A stretch of 64,000 bases of DNA from the NCBI GenBank assembly GCA_020025235.1, contig JAHHSL010000002.1, positions 46,002-110,001 of the forward strand, given 5' to 3'. The position numbers were made by a program, and so were the translations under genes. Of the stretch, positions 51,841 through 61,116 are shown piece by piece. This DNA comes from Ruthenibacterium sp. GTDB lineage: Bacteria; Bacillota; Clostridia; Oscillospirales; Ruminococcaceae. Under the pieces are notes generated by a model that was not told where the DNA came from, did no database searches, and saw only the letters and a list, made by a program, of their open reading frames with translations. The first letter of the stretch is position 1; each line of letters opens with the position of its first letter.

Positions 51841-54129
51841 ATGAAACACATCGAAGAGATCAATCAGGGCTGGGCATTCGTAAAAAACTGCGCGAACGTG
51901 CCTGCAGAGATCCCGTCCGAGGCAGTTCCCGTCGATCTGCCCCACACATGGAATGCATTGGACGGACAGGACGGCGGTTCGGACTACTGGTGCGGCCCGT
52001 GCTGCTACATGAAGAAGATCTGCAGACCCGAGGGCAAAAACGTCTATGTTGAGGTCGAGGCAGCGAGCAGCTGCGGCAAAATCGTGATCAACGGCGTGGA
52101 AAAAGAACTGCACAAGGGCGGCTATTCCGCATTCCGTGCCGATATTACGGCAGACCTGAAGGACGGCGAAAACCTGCTGGCCATTTGGGTCGATAACAGC
52201 CCACGCACCGACGTTTATCCGCAGACGGCGGATTTCACGTTCTACGGCGGACTGTACCGCGGCGTGAAGCTCATCACCGCTGATGATTCCCGCTTCGATC
52301 TGGATTATTTCGGCGGCAAGGGTCTGATGTTCTCCTCCGACGTGAAGGAGGACGGCGCTGCTGTGATCAGTCTGGACGCCTACATCACCAATCCGCAGGA
52401 AAACCAGAGCGTTGAATTTGTGATCCGCGATGCACAGGGCAAGCCGGTTGCAGATGCAGTCCGTCCGGCAGCAAAGGCGGTCCACGCAGAGATCCGTCTG
52501 GAAAACCCGCACCTGTGGCAGGGCGTGGAAGACCCGTATCTGTACGAGGTGCAGGCGCTTCTTATGGTGCACAATGAGCCGATCGACGAAGTATGCGGCA
52601 ATCTGGGCATCCGCACCTATTATGTCGATCCGGCAAAGGGCTTCTTCCTGAATGGCAGGCTGACCCCGCTGCGCGGCGTATCGCGTCATCAGGACCGCCT
52701 GGGCGTCGGCAATGCGCTGACCCGCGCCCAGCATGAAGAGGATGTGGCGCTGATCCGCGAGGTGGGCGCCAATACGGTGCGCCTTGCACACTATCAGCAC
52801 AATCAGTATTTCTATGATGCATGCGACCGCGCAGGCCTTGTCGTGTGGGCAGAGATCCCGTTCATCTCCGTGATGAGCGAAGACCCCGCCGCACATGAAA
52901 ACTGCCGCAGCCAGATGACCGAGCTGATCGTGCAGAACTACAATCACCCGTCGATCTGCTTCTGGGGTCTTTCCAATGAAATCACGATTGCAGGCAAGCG
53001 CCCGGGCATGACGGAAAATCATCAGGATCTGAACAAGCTTGTCAAAGAGCTGGACCCGACCCGCCTTACGACCATGGCTGCTGTTTCCATGCTGCCGATG
53101 TCGAGCGATTTGAACCAGATCACGGATGTCGTAAGCTACAACCACTATTTCGGCTGGTATATGGGCAAGCTGGAGGACAACGAAAAATGGTTCGATAACT
53201 TCCACGCACAGTATCCCGACCGCGCGATCGGCATTTCCGAATACGGTGCAGAGGGCATCATCAGCTTCCACAGCGATGAGCCCAAGTGCAAGGATTACAC
53301 CGAGGAATATCAGGCGGTGTACCACGAGCATATGCTGCGCATGATCGAAGACCGTCCGTGGCTGTGGGCAACGCACCTGTGGAACATGTTCGACTTCGGC
53401 TGCGATTCTCGCGACGAGGGCGATGTGAAGGGCCGCAACAACAAGGGCCTTATGACGATCGACCGCAAGGTGCGCAAGGATTCGTTCTACCTGTATAAAG
53501 CATACTGGAGCGATGAAAAGTTCGTGCACCTGTGCAGCCGCCGCTACGCACAGCGCGTGGGCGACGAGACGACCGTAAAGGTCTATTCCAACCTGCCGAA
53601 GGTCACGCTGACGGTGAACGGCCGCGTGTTCGCAGAGCAGGAGGGCAGCCGTGTGTTCGTGTTCGAGCATGTGCCCATGGGTGAAGGCTTTACGTTCATC
53701 GGCGCAAAGGCCGGCGAATACTCCGATTCCATGACGCTGGAAAAGGTTGCACAGGCAAATCCGGCATACACCTATGTCGACCCGGACGAGGATGATTCGG
53801 AGGGTGCAAAGAACTGGTTTGAGCTTTCCGGCAGCCAGGAGGATGAAGTGACCGAACTCATCGTGAATGAGGGCTGCTTCTCGGTATACGATAAGATCGG
53901 CGATATCATTGCAAGCAAGGACGCAGGCGACGCGCTGGTGCAGTTTGTTTCGATGAATATCGGCATGAAGCTCAAGAGAAGCATGCTCGGCATGATGAAG
54001 CACATGACGGTGCTGGAGCTTGCCAAGAAGGCGGGCCAGATGATCGGCAAGAACGGTGAATCCAACGAGGAAGGCAATATGAAGCTGCTGATCCGTCTGA
54101 ACGAAGTGTTCAATAAGATCAAGAAATAA
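51841..54129 (+). CDS. GH2 family glycosidase, beta-galactosidase-like
   Basis: 762 residues. Jelly-roll sugar-binding domain (DLPHTWNALDGQDGGSDYWCGPC cited in part: PHTWNALDGQ), immunoglobulin-like middle, and a TIM barrel with acid/base Glu in CFWGLSNEI near residue 378 and nucleophile Glu in IGISEYGAEG near 464. Then a beta-sandwich and a 90-residue helical, charged tail (LKRSMLGMMKHMTVLELAKK) that is not part of usual GH2 enzymes. No signal peptide, so it acts inside the cell on imported oligosaccharide. Specificity (galactoside, glucuronide, mannoside) is not certain; LacZ-like is favoured. Start 51841 follows AAAGGA; ATG 51832 lies on it. Confidence 0.88.
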   Translation: MKHIEEINQGWAFVKNCANVPAEIPSEAVPVDLPHTWNALDGQDGGSDYWCGPCCYMKKICRPEGKNVYVEVEAASSCGKIVINGVEKELHKGGYSAFRADITADLKDGENLLAIWVDNSPRTDVYPQTADFTFYGGLYRGVKLITADDSRFDLDYFGGKGLMFSSDVKEDGAAVISLDAYITNPQENQSVEFVIRDAQGKPVADAVRPAAKAVHAEIRLENPHLWQGVEDPYLYEVQALLMVHNEPIDEVCGNLGIRTYYVDPAKGFFLNGRLTPLRGVSRHQDRLGVGNALTRAQHEEDVALIREVGANTVRLAHYQHNQYFYDACDRAGLVVWAEIPFISVMSEDPAAHENCRSQMTELIVQNYNHPSICFWGLSNEITIAGKRPGMTENHQDLNKLVKELDPTRLTTMAAVSMLPMSSDLNQITDVVSYNHYFGWYMGKLEDNEKWFDNFHAQYPDRAIGISEYGAEGIISFHSDEPKCKDYTEEYQAVYHEHMLRMIEDRPWLWATHLWNMFDFGCDSRDEGDVKGRNNKGLMTIDRKVRKDSFYLYKAYWSDEKFVHLCSRRYAQRVGDETTVKVYSNLPKVTLTVNGRVFAEQEGSRVFVFEHVPMGEGFTFIGAKAGEYSDSMTLEKVAQANPAYTYVDPDEDDSEGAKNWFELSGSQEDEVTELIVNEGCFSVYDKIGDIIASKDAGDALVQFVSMNIGMKLKRSMLGMMKHMTVLELAKKAGQMIGKNGESNEEGNMKLLIRLNEVFNKIKK

Positions 54130-54146
54130 GCTTCCATGCTTTATGC

Positions 54147-54182
54147 AAAAGCGCCGCAGACATTTGTCTGCGGCGCTTTTTT
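54147..54182 (+). terminator. Terminator of GH2 gene
   Basis: AAAAGCGCCGCAGACA / TGTCTGCGGCGCTTTT around TT, with extra T. Confidence 0.92.
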
Positions 54183-54263
54183 CATGCTGCGGCATAAGGG
54201 TGCACTGCGCCCTGACCGTTTTGCATAGACGGTAATCCCTTTCGACTGCTGAAACAGTTTCTA

Positions 54264-54298
54264 ATTCACAATATTGCCTGACTTTTGGGGCCGATTCA
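54264..54298 (-). repeat. IS3-type terminal inverted repeat, left
   Basis: Read on the - strand from 54298, this 35-base segment matches 62591-62625 at 28 positions and includes the shared core AAAAGTCAGGCAATA. The outer end points towards the operon. Only this terminal fragment of an IS seems to remain here. Confidence 0.65.
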
Positions 54299-54911
54299 AT
54301 GTCTTGTTTCGGCGTGTTTTTGTTCGCTTAACTTTAGTGTAAGGATGTACTCGGCTACGCCGGGAAACCTGACAGCGGTATCTGGCATGCATCTGGTTTT
54401 GCGATTTCACGGTTCTGAACCGCCGTTGCCGTGCACTATACAAAGCGGAATGGAATTTGATGCACGAAAAATCTATCAGAACTTGGCCGCAGATATGGGC
54501 AACAGATGCCTCAAAGCAGGATTTGGGCATGTGCAGAGCATAAAAAGAAGTAAAACGCTTTTATAGAAAAACAGTCGTGAAAATAGAAAATTTCTTCTGA
54601 AACAGGCCATTCGAGTAAAAATAAGCGATAGAAAAAAAGAAAAAGCTAGTATAGATGGTATAAAAAGGCAAAATATTCAAAATGTTTAGTAAAATAGCAA
54701 TCATTATAACTGAAAACGTGGGATCTTTTTTAGCGATTATGAAGGCTATCCTATATGAAATATCAAAAAAGCACAATTCTTTTGTTGATACATATAATAA
54801 TTGTTTACAAATGAAATAAAAACTGTTCATTAAGTATACAAGGTGCTATAATAATGGCAGAAAGAACAAAAACAGTTTAACGGCTTAGATCATGCGGAAT
54901 GGAGGGTCGGT
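54299..54911. other. AT-rich non-coding region before the nucleoside operon
   Basis: Left half (to about 54566) contains open frames on both strands with no ribosome site or recognisable family. Right half (54567-54850) is markedly AT-rich. A near-palindrome TTGTTTACAA lies at about 54802-54811, and a -10-like TATAAT at 54847 about 60 bases before the LacI gene (weak -35 TGTTCA, spacer 17). No further gene is supported. Confidence 0.5.
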
Positions 54912-55943
54912 ATGAAACGTGTAACGATCCGTGATGTCGCGGAAAAGGCCGGATATTCCATAACAACAGTCTCGATGGTGCTGAACAATAAGCCTGTCAG
55001 TATTCCTGAAAAAACCAGAATCAAGGTGTGGAAAACGGCGGAAGAATTAAAATACCGCCCTAACCAGCTGGCGGTCAGTATGATCACCAAGCACTCCCAT
55101 GTAATCGGACTGATTATTCCTGATAATAGCAATGCGTTTTTTGCCGAGCTTTCCAAAGAGGTGGAACTCGCGGCACAGCGCGAGGGATACGGGGTGATTT
55201 ACGGAAATTCCAACAATGATTCAAAACGGGATATCTGTTATATCAGGATGTTTGCAGACAGGCAGGTGGACGGTATCATTTTTGCGCGTTCCAGTTCACA
55301 GACTCAGGAGGATGAACTGAGACTGCTGCGCGTTGTCAAGGAACTTTCGCTGCCGCTTGTTATGATTGACCGCCAGATTGACAACAGTGACGCATGCGCG
55401 GTGCTGTTGGATCATTTCAAAGGTGGATATCTTGCAGCAAAGCATCTGATCCGGCTGGGGCACACGCGCATCGGTGCATACACTGGGCCGCGCAGTTTGC
55501 AGAGCAGCAATGAACGGCTGACAGGATACCGCTTCGCATTGGAGGAATCGGGGTTGCCGTATGACCGCTCGCTTGTATTCGAGGGAAATTATACCGCGAG
55601 CGGCGGCGAAGAAGCGCTGCGATATTTTCTCAATCAGCGCGCAAGTGCTGTGTTCTGTTTTAACGATTTAATGGCGTTGGGGCTTTACCGAGAAATTGCC
55701 ATTGCAGGGCTGAGTGTTCCGGATGATATTTCCATTATCGGGTTTGACAACAGCTTTCTCAGCGAGATCATTCATCCAGCACTGACAACAGTGGAACAGC
55801 CCATTGCCCAAATGGGGCGGCGCGCAGTTTCGTTCCTGCTGCGGCAGATCGAAGGCAGGGAGATTCCTCCCGAGCAGCGCCGTGATATCTTTGAACCCAA
55901 GCTGGTTATTCGTGAAAGTGTGGAAGAATACGGAAAGGATTGA
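54912..55943 (+). CDS. LacI family transcriptional regulator
   Basis: 343 residues. N-terminal helix-turn-helix VTIRDVAEKAGYSITTVSMVLNN with the hinge helix RPNQLAVSMITK, then a periplasmic-binding-protein-like sensor domain (IGLIIPDNSNAFFAELSKEVE cited in part, FNDLMALGLYREI, ISIIGFDNS). Resembles RbsR/CcpA-type repressors. Placed first in a catabolic operon, so it likely represses the operon until a sugar such as ribose or a nucleoside binds. The next gene starts six bases downstream. Confidence 0.92.
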   Translation: MKRVTIRDVAEKAGYSITTVSMVLNNKPVSIPEKTRIKVWKTAEELKYRPNQLAVSMITKHSHVIGLIIPDNSNAFFAELSKEVELAAQREGYGVIYGNSNNDSKRDICYIRMFADRQVDGIIFARSSSQTQEDELRLLRVVKELSLPLVMIDRQIDNSDACAVLLDHFKGGYLAAKHLIRLGHTRIGAYTGPRSLQSSNERLTGYRFALEESGLPYDRSLVFEGNYTASGGEEALRYFLNQRASAVFCFNDLMALGLYREIAIAGLSVPDDISIIGFDNSFLSEIIHPALTTVEQPIAQMGRRAVSFLLRQIEGREIPPEQRRDIFEPKLVIRESVEEYGKD

Positions 55944-55948
55944 TGTTG

Positions 55949-56872
55949 ATGAGGATACTGAATATTGGCTCGCTGAATCTTGATAAGGTATACGATGTAG
56001 CTGAATTTGTAACTGCCGGAAAAACGATCCTTGCCGAAAATTTCGCTTCGTACTGCGGTGGAAAGGGGCTGAATCAATCGATTGCGCTGGCAAAGGCCGG
56101 TGCACGGGTGTTTCACGCTGGAGCCATTGGGCCGGACGGGATGGCATTGAAAGAAAAGCTGGAAAAATCCGGCGTAGATGTTTCCTTGATTCGTACAAGT
56201 GAAATCCCGACAGGACACGCCATCATTCAAGTGAACGCGCAGGGGCAGAACAGTATTATTGTATACGGTGGTGCAAATCGCACGATCACACAAGGGGATA
56301 TCGACTGCGCACTGGAGTCATTTGGCAGCGGAGATCTGCTTTTGCTGCAGAACGAAACCTCAAATACAGCGTATGCGATGCAGGCGGCGAAGAAAAAAGG
56401 AATGCTTGTGGCGTTCAATGCCTCCCCTGTTACGCCGGAAATGATGGATTATCCGCTTTCGCTTGTAGATTATTTTCTGATCAATGAAACAGAGGGCCAG
56501 GTACTTTCCGGCACGCAGAGCACTGCGGATGAAGACATCCTGGATGCAATGGCGCGCAGATATGATGCCGCGATTGTGTTCACTGTGGGCAGCCGGGGAG
56601 CCTATTATCAGAAGGGGAATGACCGTTTTTACTGTAGGGCCTGTGAGGTCCCAGTAGTGGATACTACGGCGGCAGGAGATACGTTCTGCGGATATTTTCT
56701 GGCCGGAATTGCACAGGGCATTTCGGCACAGCAGGCACTTTCATGTGCAGGTGCGGCAGGTGGCCTTGCCGTCAGCAAAAAGGGAGCTTCAGACAGCATC
56801 CCTGAAAAAGGGGAGGTATTGGGGGCAGAACAGCTGCTCAGGCAATCGGCAGCGGTTCGAGAAAGGGAATAA
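55949..56872 (+). CDS. Ribokinase-like PfkB carbohydrate kinase
   Basis: 307 residues. N-terminal GSLNLDKVY, ASYCGGKGLNQSIALAKAG (ribokinase sugar-binding signature GGKGxNQ), and the C-terminal VVDTTAAGDTFCGYF (anion hole and catalytic Asp; the usual GAGD is AAGD). Phosphorylates ribose or a related sugar at O5. ATG 55949 is preferred because GGAAAGGA lies nine bases upstream. Tightly packed between LacI and DMT genes. Confidence 0.88.
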   Translation: MRILNIGSLNLDKVYDVAEFVTAGKTILAENFASYCGGKGLNQSIALAKAGARVFHAGAIGPDGMALKEKLEKSGVDVSLIRTSEIPTGHAIIQVNAQGQNSIIVYGGANRTITQGDIDCALESFGSGDLLLLQNETSNTAYAMQAAKKKGMLVAFNASPVTPEMMDYPLSLVDYFLINETEGQVLSGTQSTADEDILDAMARRYDAAIVFTVGSRGAYYQKGNDRFYCRACEVPVVDTTAAGDTFCGYFLAGIAQGISAQQALSCAGAAGGLAVSKKGASDSIPEKGEVLGAEQLLRQSAAVRERE

Positions 56873-56875
56873 ATC

Positions 56876-57880
56876 ATGCTGGCAATTTCACAAAGTACGG
56901 CCATTGGAATTGAGTTGATTACAGCTTTTTTGTGGGGCTCGTGGTTCCAGACCGTTAAAAAAACATGTGGATATCCACTTGCGTCCTTTATGATCTGGCT
57001 TTATGTTTTTTCAAATGCACTTGTATGGGGCGTCATGTGGATCTTTCGCGGAGTGTTTGTGCCGGAAGGAATCGAAAATGCGCTTTCTGCCCGTCCGCAA
57101 CTGATTTGGGTGATGCTTACGGGTGGTGCGCTGTTTGGAATTTCAATGCAGCTTTCCATGATTATCATGAGTCAAATCGGAATCATTCTTTCAGTTTCTG
57201 TTACATCTACGCTGCAGATTTTTACGGGAACTTTTATTCCGATGCTTCTCTCTGGCCTGCCGAATCACATCACCAGCTGGCATCTGGTATGCTGCGCGGT
57301 AATCTTTCTGTCGGCAACCATGCTGTGTCAGTTTTCCGGCGTTGTACGGGATAAGGATAAAAGCAAAACAAATCATCAGACTGCACCGAAAAAAAAGACA
57401 GGCCGAAAAATCTGTTATCTCTTTGCGCTCAATACAGTTTTAGGATTCGGATATCCTGTTTCAATGAGTTTAGGAATGCGTTCAGTGACAAATCCGGACG
57501 GGCTTCCGCCGCTTCTGGCATGCGGATTGCTGTGCTTGGGCGCATTGATCGGTACGCTTGTCTTTTCCGGAATTCGTCTTGCTCGCAGCAGACAGCTGAA
57601 CACGGTGTTCAGACCGGGCGCACGTGTTATCGGGCTTTCGATGTGGGCTGCGTGCGGACATTTTGGAGGAAATATCACACATATGATTGCAGCACCGGTT
57701 TTAAGCCTTGCGGTTGCATGGCCTCTTACGACAACCAGCAACGTGTGGTCATATTTCTGGGGCATAGCAATCGGGGAATACAAAGGCTGTTCGCGCCGTG
57801 CCGCGGCGCTGCTAGCAGGAGGAATGCTTACATTCCTGATAGGAGTCGTGTTTGTGTCACAGGTCATTTACGCGCCGTGA
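56876..57880 (+). CDS. DMT-superfamily sugar transporter, RhaT-like
   Basis: 334 residues, about ten membrane helices in the drug/metabolite transporter layout. GIELITAFLWGSWFQTVKK at the N-terminus resembles the RhaT/sugar-porter group, and the WGSW motif is characteristic. Probably a proton-linked symporter for a sugar or nucleoside-derived compound. Starts three bases after the kinase stop. It duplicates the uptake role of the adjacent ABC system, which is odd; it may export the freed base or import free ribose. Confidence 0.72.
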   Translation: MLAISQSTAIGIELITAFLWGSWFQTVKKTCGYPLASFMIWLYVFSNALVWGVMWIFRGVFVPEGIENALSARPQLIWVMLTGGALFGISMQLSMIIMSQIGIILSVSVTSTLQIFTGTFIPMLLSGLPNHITSWHLVCCAVIFLSATMLCQFSGVVRDKDKSKTNHQTAPKKKTGRKICYLFALNTVLGFGYPVSMSLGMRSVTNPDGLPPLLACGLLCLGALIGTLVFSGIRLARSRQLNTVFRPGARVIGLSMWAACGHFGGNITHMIAAPVLSLAVAWPLTTTSNVWSYFWGIAIGEYKGCSRRAAALLAGGMLTFLIGVVFVSQVIYAP

Positions 57881-57905
57881 CTAAGATTAAAAAGGAGGAA
57901 AGATT

Positions 57906-59312
57906 ATGAAACGCTGGATTTCCATTTTGTTGGCAACGGTTATGATATTTTCACTGGCAGGCTGTCAGACAAAGAACCCCGGATCGGATGAGCCGGTCAA
58001 AACAACCGGTGAAGCTGATCCGAATACCGTTTATCTGCTGAACTCGGTGCTTTCCACACCGGAGCAGGAACAGGCGTGGGCAGAAGTTCTGGCTGCGTTT
58101 GAAAAAGAATCCGGCCTTAAAGTGGAGGCACGCTATCAGGGTACATGGGACGAATATCCTCAGATTCTGACACAGGCAAAAATCGCGCAGGAGCCGGTGG
58201 ATGTGGGCGTCACGGGTGTTGGGCTCGTGCAGTCACCGCTTGGCCCTGGCGGCATGATCATGGATATGACGGATCTTGCTGCTGATCTGACTGACCGTTA
58301 TGAGGACGGTGTGCTGGATAGTTCTGTAATGGGCGATAGACTGTGGGTACTCCCTTTGGCAGACGGCGGATGCACCTGCATGCTGTATAACAAGGATCTG
58401 TTTGAGGAACTGAATCTGGAAGTCCCGAAAACCTTCGATGAGATTGTGGAAATCGCAAAGGTCATCAAAGAAAAAAAGGGCATTACGCCGATGATGATTC
58501 ATGGCAAGGATGCATGGGCATGGCCGATGATGTATTTTGATACCTATGCGCAGGCGACAGGAAATAAATCGGTTGAAAATGTGGAAGAATTTCTGACAGG
58601 CAAAAAGAAATTCGATGGTCAGCCTGAGCGCGATGGCTTTGAATACATCAAGATGCTGTTTGACGAAGGTGTGATGGAGACCGACAGCTTCGATACCAAC
58701 AGCGACGGCATGGTTGCGGCGTTTGCACAGGAAAAGGTTGCTATGCTGTTTACGTTGGATGCATATATTGCATATATCCACAATGCTAACCCCGAACTGA
58801 ACATCGGCGTTATGGAATATCCGCTGATGAAAAAGGGCGTACGTTCCGAACATGCGTTTGCTGTGGGTGACGGCGCGCTGTTCATTCCGGCATTTATTGA
58901 AGATTCCAGATTGGATAACGCAATGCGTCTAATCGAATTCCTGACGCGACCGGAAAACGCGGATAAGCTTCTGAACTGTGCAGGACCGACGAAGTTCCGC
59001 ATCATGAAAGATGTGGAACCGGGCCATTCGGAAATCAACGATGCGCTCAACGAATTGATCATGCCCAACACCCGGATTTATCTGGACTGGCTGTGGCCGG
59101 CAGAGGTCAACGATGCGTTCTGTCAGGCAATACCGGCTGTCATCAGCGGTACGCTCACTTCACAGGAGGCAACAGAGCTTGTGCAGGGAGCCTATGACAC
59201 CGTTGTGAAAGAGCAGGATTACCGTTATGACTGGTGGAATACATTCACCGAAGAACAGCTTGAAGACATTACGCCGGATCATATTCCGGATCTGAAGCAG
59301 TTTATGAAGTAA
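57906..59312 (+). CDS. ABC transporter substrate-binding lipoprotein, CUT1 type
   Basis: 468 residues. Lipoprotein signal peptide with lipobox SLAGC (Cys 21). Then a family-1 sugar-binding fold: FEKESGLKVEARYQGTWDEYPQ, VLPLADGGCTCMLYNKDLFEEL cited in part, GKDAWAWPMMYFD, LIEFLTRPENADKLL. Delivers ligand to the permeases encoded next. Ligand probably a nucleoside or glycoside given the neighbouring hydrolase. AAGGAGG upstream. Confidence 0.92.
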   Translation: MKRWISILLATVMIFSLAGCQTKNPGSDEPVKTTGEADPNTVYLLNSVLSTPEQEQAWAEVLAAFEKESGLKVEARYQGTWDEYPQILTQAKIAQEPVDVGVTGVGLVQSPLGPGGMIMDMTDLAADLTDRYEDGVLDSSVMGDRLWVLPLADGGCTCMLYNKDLFEELNLEVPKTFDEIVEIAKVIKEKKGITPMMIHGKDAWAWPMMYFDTYAQATGNKSVENVEEFLTGKKKFDGQPERDGFEYIKMLFDEGVMETDSFDTNSDGMVAAFAQEKVAMLFTLDAYIAYIHNANPELNIGVMEYPLMKKGVRSEHAFAVGDGALFIPAFIEDSRLDNAMRLIEFLTRPENADKLLNCAGPTKFRIMKDVEPGHSEINDALNELIMPNTRIYLDWLWPAEVNDAFCQAIPAVISGTLTSQEATELVQGAYDTVVKEQDYRYDWWNTFTEEQLEDITPDHIPDLKQFMK

Positions 59313-59374
59313 CAGCAAGGTATCAGGGTCCGGAAAAACCGAAAAAGAACGACTGCTGCATGGGAGGAATGAAG

Positions 59375-60265
59375 ATGAAAAAATCAGAGAGGATTAAGGA
59401 CAAGGCCTTTCCTTACCTGATGTGTTTGCCGGCCTTGATACTTTTTATTGTTTTTGTTCTGCTCCCGTTCTTTACGGGTGCGTATACAAGCTTTCACAAA
59501 TGGGACGGATATGGCGAAATGACATGGACTGGCCTTGAGAACTATAGGTTTGTGATCGAGGACGATGTATTCTGGCTGGCCATGAAAAACACAGCGGTTT
59601 ATGCCGTTCTGGTAACGATTGTCAAGAATGTTCTGGCGCTGGGGTTGGCATTGCTGTTGGTGCGCAAAACACCTGGAACAACCCTGTTCCGCACGGGCAT
59701 TTATATGCCGGTGATGATGTCGTATGTAGTCATCGGTATTCTTTGGGTGTGGATCTATAACCCTACATTCGGCTTGCTGAATAAAATGCTTTCCGCACTG
59801 GGTCTGGACTCTTGGATCGTTGGCTGGCTGAGCGACCCGAAATATGCACTGTTAAGTGTCGTCTGGGTGGATATCTGGAAATGGACGGGCTATCACATGG
59901 TTCTGTACGCAGCAGGGCTTCAGGGAATTCCGAAAACGCTGTATGAAGCTGCCGAGATGGATGGCGCCAATATCTGGCGGCGATTCTGGGCCATTACTGT
60001 ACCGCAGCTGAACAGCACCATCGTGGTGAATGTGCTGATGTCCCTGACAGGTGCTTTTGTATCGAACTACGATATCGTCAGCATCATGACGGGCGGCGGA
60101 CCGTTCCACAAAACAGAAGTTTCGCTTACTTATATCATGACAACTGCGTTCAAGTATTCCAACATGGGCAAGGCTAGCGCAATGAGTATGCTGCTGTTTG
60201 TGTTTGTGTTTGTATTCGGTTTTTTGCAGCTCCGTGCAATGACGCACGAAGAAAGCTACGATTGA
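59375..60265 (+). CDS. ABC transporter permease, UgpA/MalF-like
   Basis: 296 residues, six membrane helices. YLMCLPALILFIVFVLLPFFTGAYTSF cited in part, and the EAA loop AAEMDGANIWRRFWAITVPQL that docks the ATPase. Start 59375 chosen by GGGAGG seven bases upstream. No ATP-binding subunit gene is in the operon, so a shared MsmX-type ATPase is probably used. Confidence 0.93.
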   Translation: MKKSERIKDKAFPYLMCLPALILFIVFVLLPFFTGAYTSFHKWDGYGEMTWTGLENYRFVIEDDVFWLAMKNTAVYAVLVTIVKNVLALGLALLLVRKTPGTTLFRTGIYMPVMMSYVVIGILWVWIYNPTFGLLNKMLSALGLDSWIVGWLSDPKYALLSVVWVDIWKWTGYHMVLYAAGLQGIPKTLYEAAEMDGANIWRRFWAITVPQLNSTIVVNVLMSLTGAFVSNYDIVSIMTGGGPFHKTEVSLTYIMTTAFKYSNMGKASAMSMLLFVFVFVFGFLQLRAMTHEESYD

Positions 60266-60275
60266 AGGTGCGGAT

Positions 60276-61106
60276 ATGAAAACAAGAAAAAAAATCACGA
60301 ATATTCTGGCTGTGGTGATTCTTTCGGTGTTTTTTATCGTCTGCGTGTATCCAGTTGTCTGGATGGTGGCGGGTTCGTTTAAAAATAATTCCGAATTTTA
60401 CACCAATATTTGGGGCTTCACAATGCACCCGCAGTTTCAGAACTATGCTGTGGCATGGAAACAAGGCGCACTGGGTGAAAAATTCTGGAATAGTATTCTG
60501 GTCACCGCGTGTTCCATTGCTATCATGATCCCAGTGAACTCCTGTGCCGCATATGTCATCGGCAGAATGGAGTTCAAAGGAAGAATGCTCATTTATTCCA
60601 TTTTGCTGTTGGGAATTATGATTCCGGGCGGCGTGCTGGGAATCCCCACCTTTCAGGTCCTGCTGGGGCTGGGGTTGAATAATTCACGCGTTGGACTGAT
60701 TCTGGTGTATGTTGCAGGCTCTATCGCTATGGGCGTGTTCATCATGCGTTCGTTTTTTATCTCGCTGCCAAAAGGGCTGGAGGAAGCGGCCATGATCGAC
60801 GGCTGCACGCGCTTCCAAAGTTTCCGCAAGATCATTCTTCCGTTGGCAAAACCCGGCATTGCGACGCAGGTGATCTTTTCGGGACTCAGCTTCTGGAATG
60901 AATACTATTTCGCCAATATGCTGCTTTCTAAACCGGAATTGCGCACACTCCCGGTGGCGGCGGCAAACTTTATCGGACGCCACGGTGTGGATTATCCGGT
61001 GCTGTTCGCGGCACTTACTATTATTACCGTACCGGTGATTCTGCTTTATATCTTCGCACAGCGAGGATTTGTGGAAGGGCTTGCTTCTGGAGCAATGAAA
61101 GGATGA
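60276..61106 (+). CDS. ABC transporter permease, UgpE/MalG-like
   Basis: 276 residues, six membrane helices. Basic start MKTRKKI, GSFKNNSEFYTN, and the EAA loop EEAAMIDGCTRFQSFRKIILPLAKPG cited in part. Pairs with the preceding permease, ten bases apart. Confidence 0.93.
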   Translation: MKTRKKITNILAVVILSVFFIVCVYPVVWMVAGSFKNNSEFYTNIWGFTMHPQFQNYAVAWKQGALGEKFWNSILVTACSIAIMIPVNSCAAYVIGRMEFKGRMLIYSILLLGIMIPGGVLGIPTFQVLLGLGLNNSRVGLILVYVAGSIAMGVFIMRSFFISLPKGLEEAAMIDGCTRFQSFRKIILPLAKPGIATQVIFSGLSFWNEYYFANMLLSKPELRTLPVAAANFIGRHGVDYPVLFAALTIITVPVILLYIFAQRGFVEGLASGAMKG

Positions 61107-61116
61107 GTGGAACTCA

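Noticed and set aside
51598..54195. 865-codon open frame on the - strand
   Set aside because: Antisense to the GH2 gene, whose catalytic motifs are clear. Long antisense frames are expected from the GC-rich third codon positions here.
54561..54830. 89-codon hydrophobic - strand ORF
   Set aside because: Pure AT-rich composition effect (Phe/Ile/Tyr), no ribosome site and no neighbour logic.
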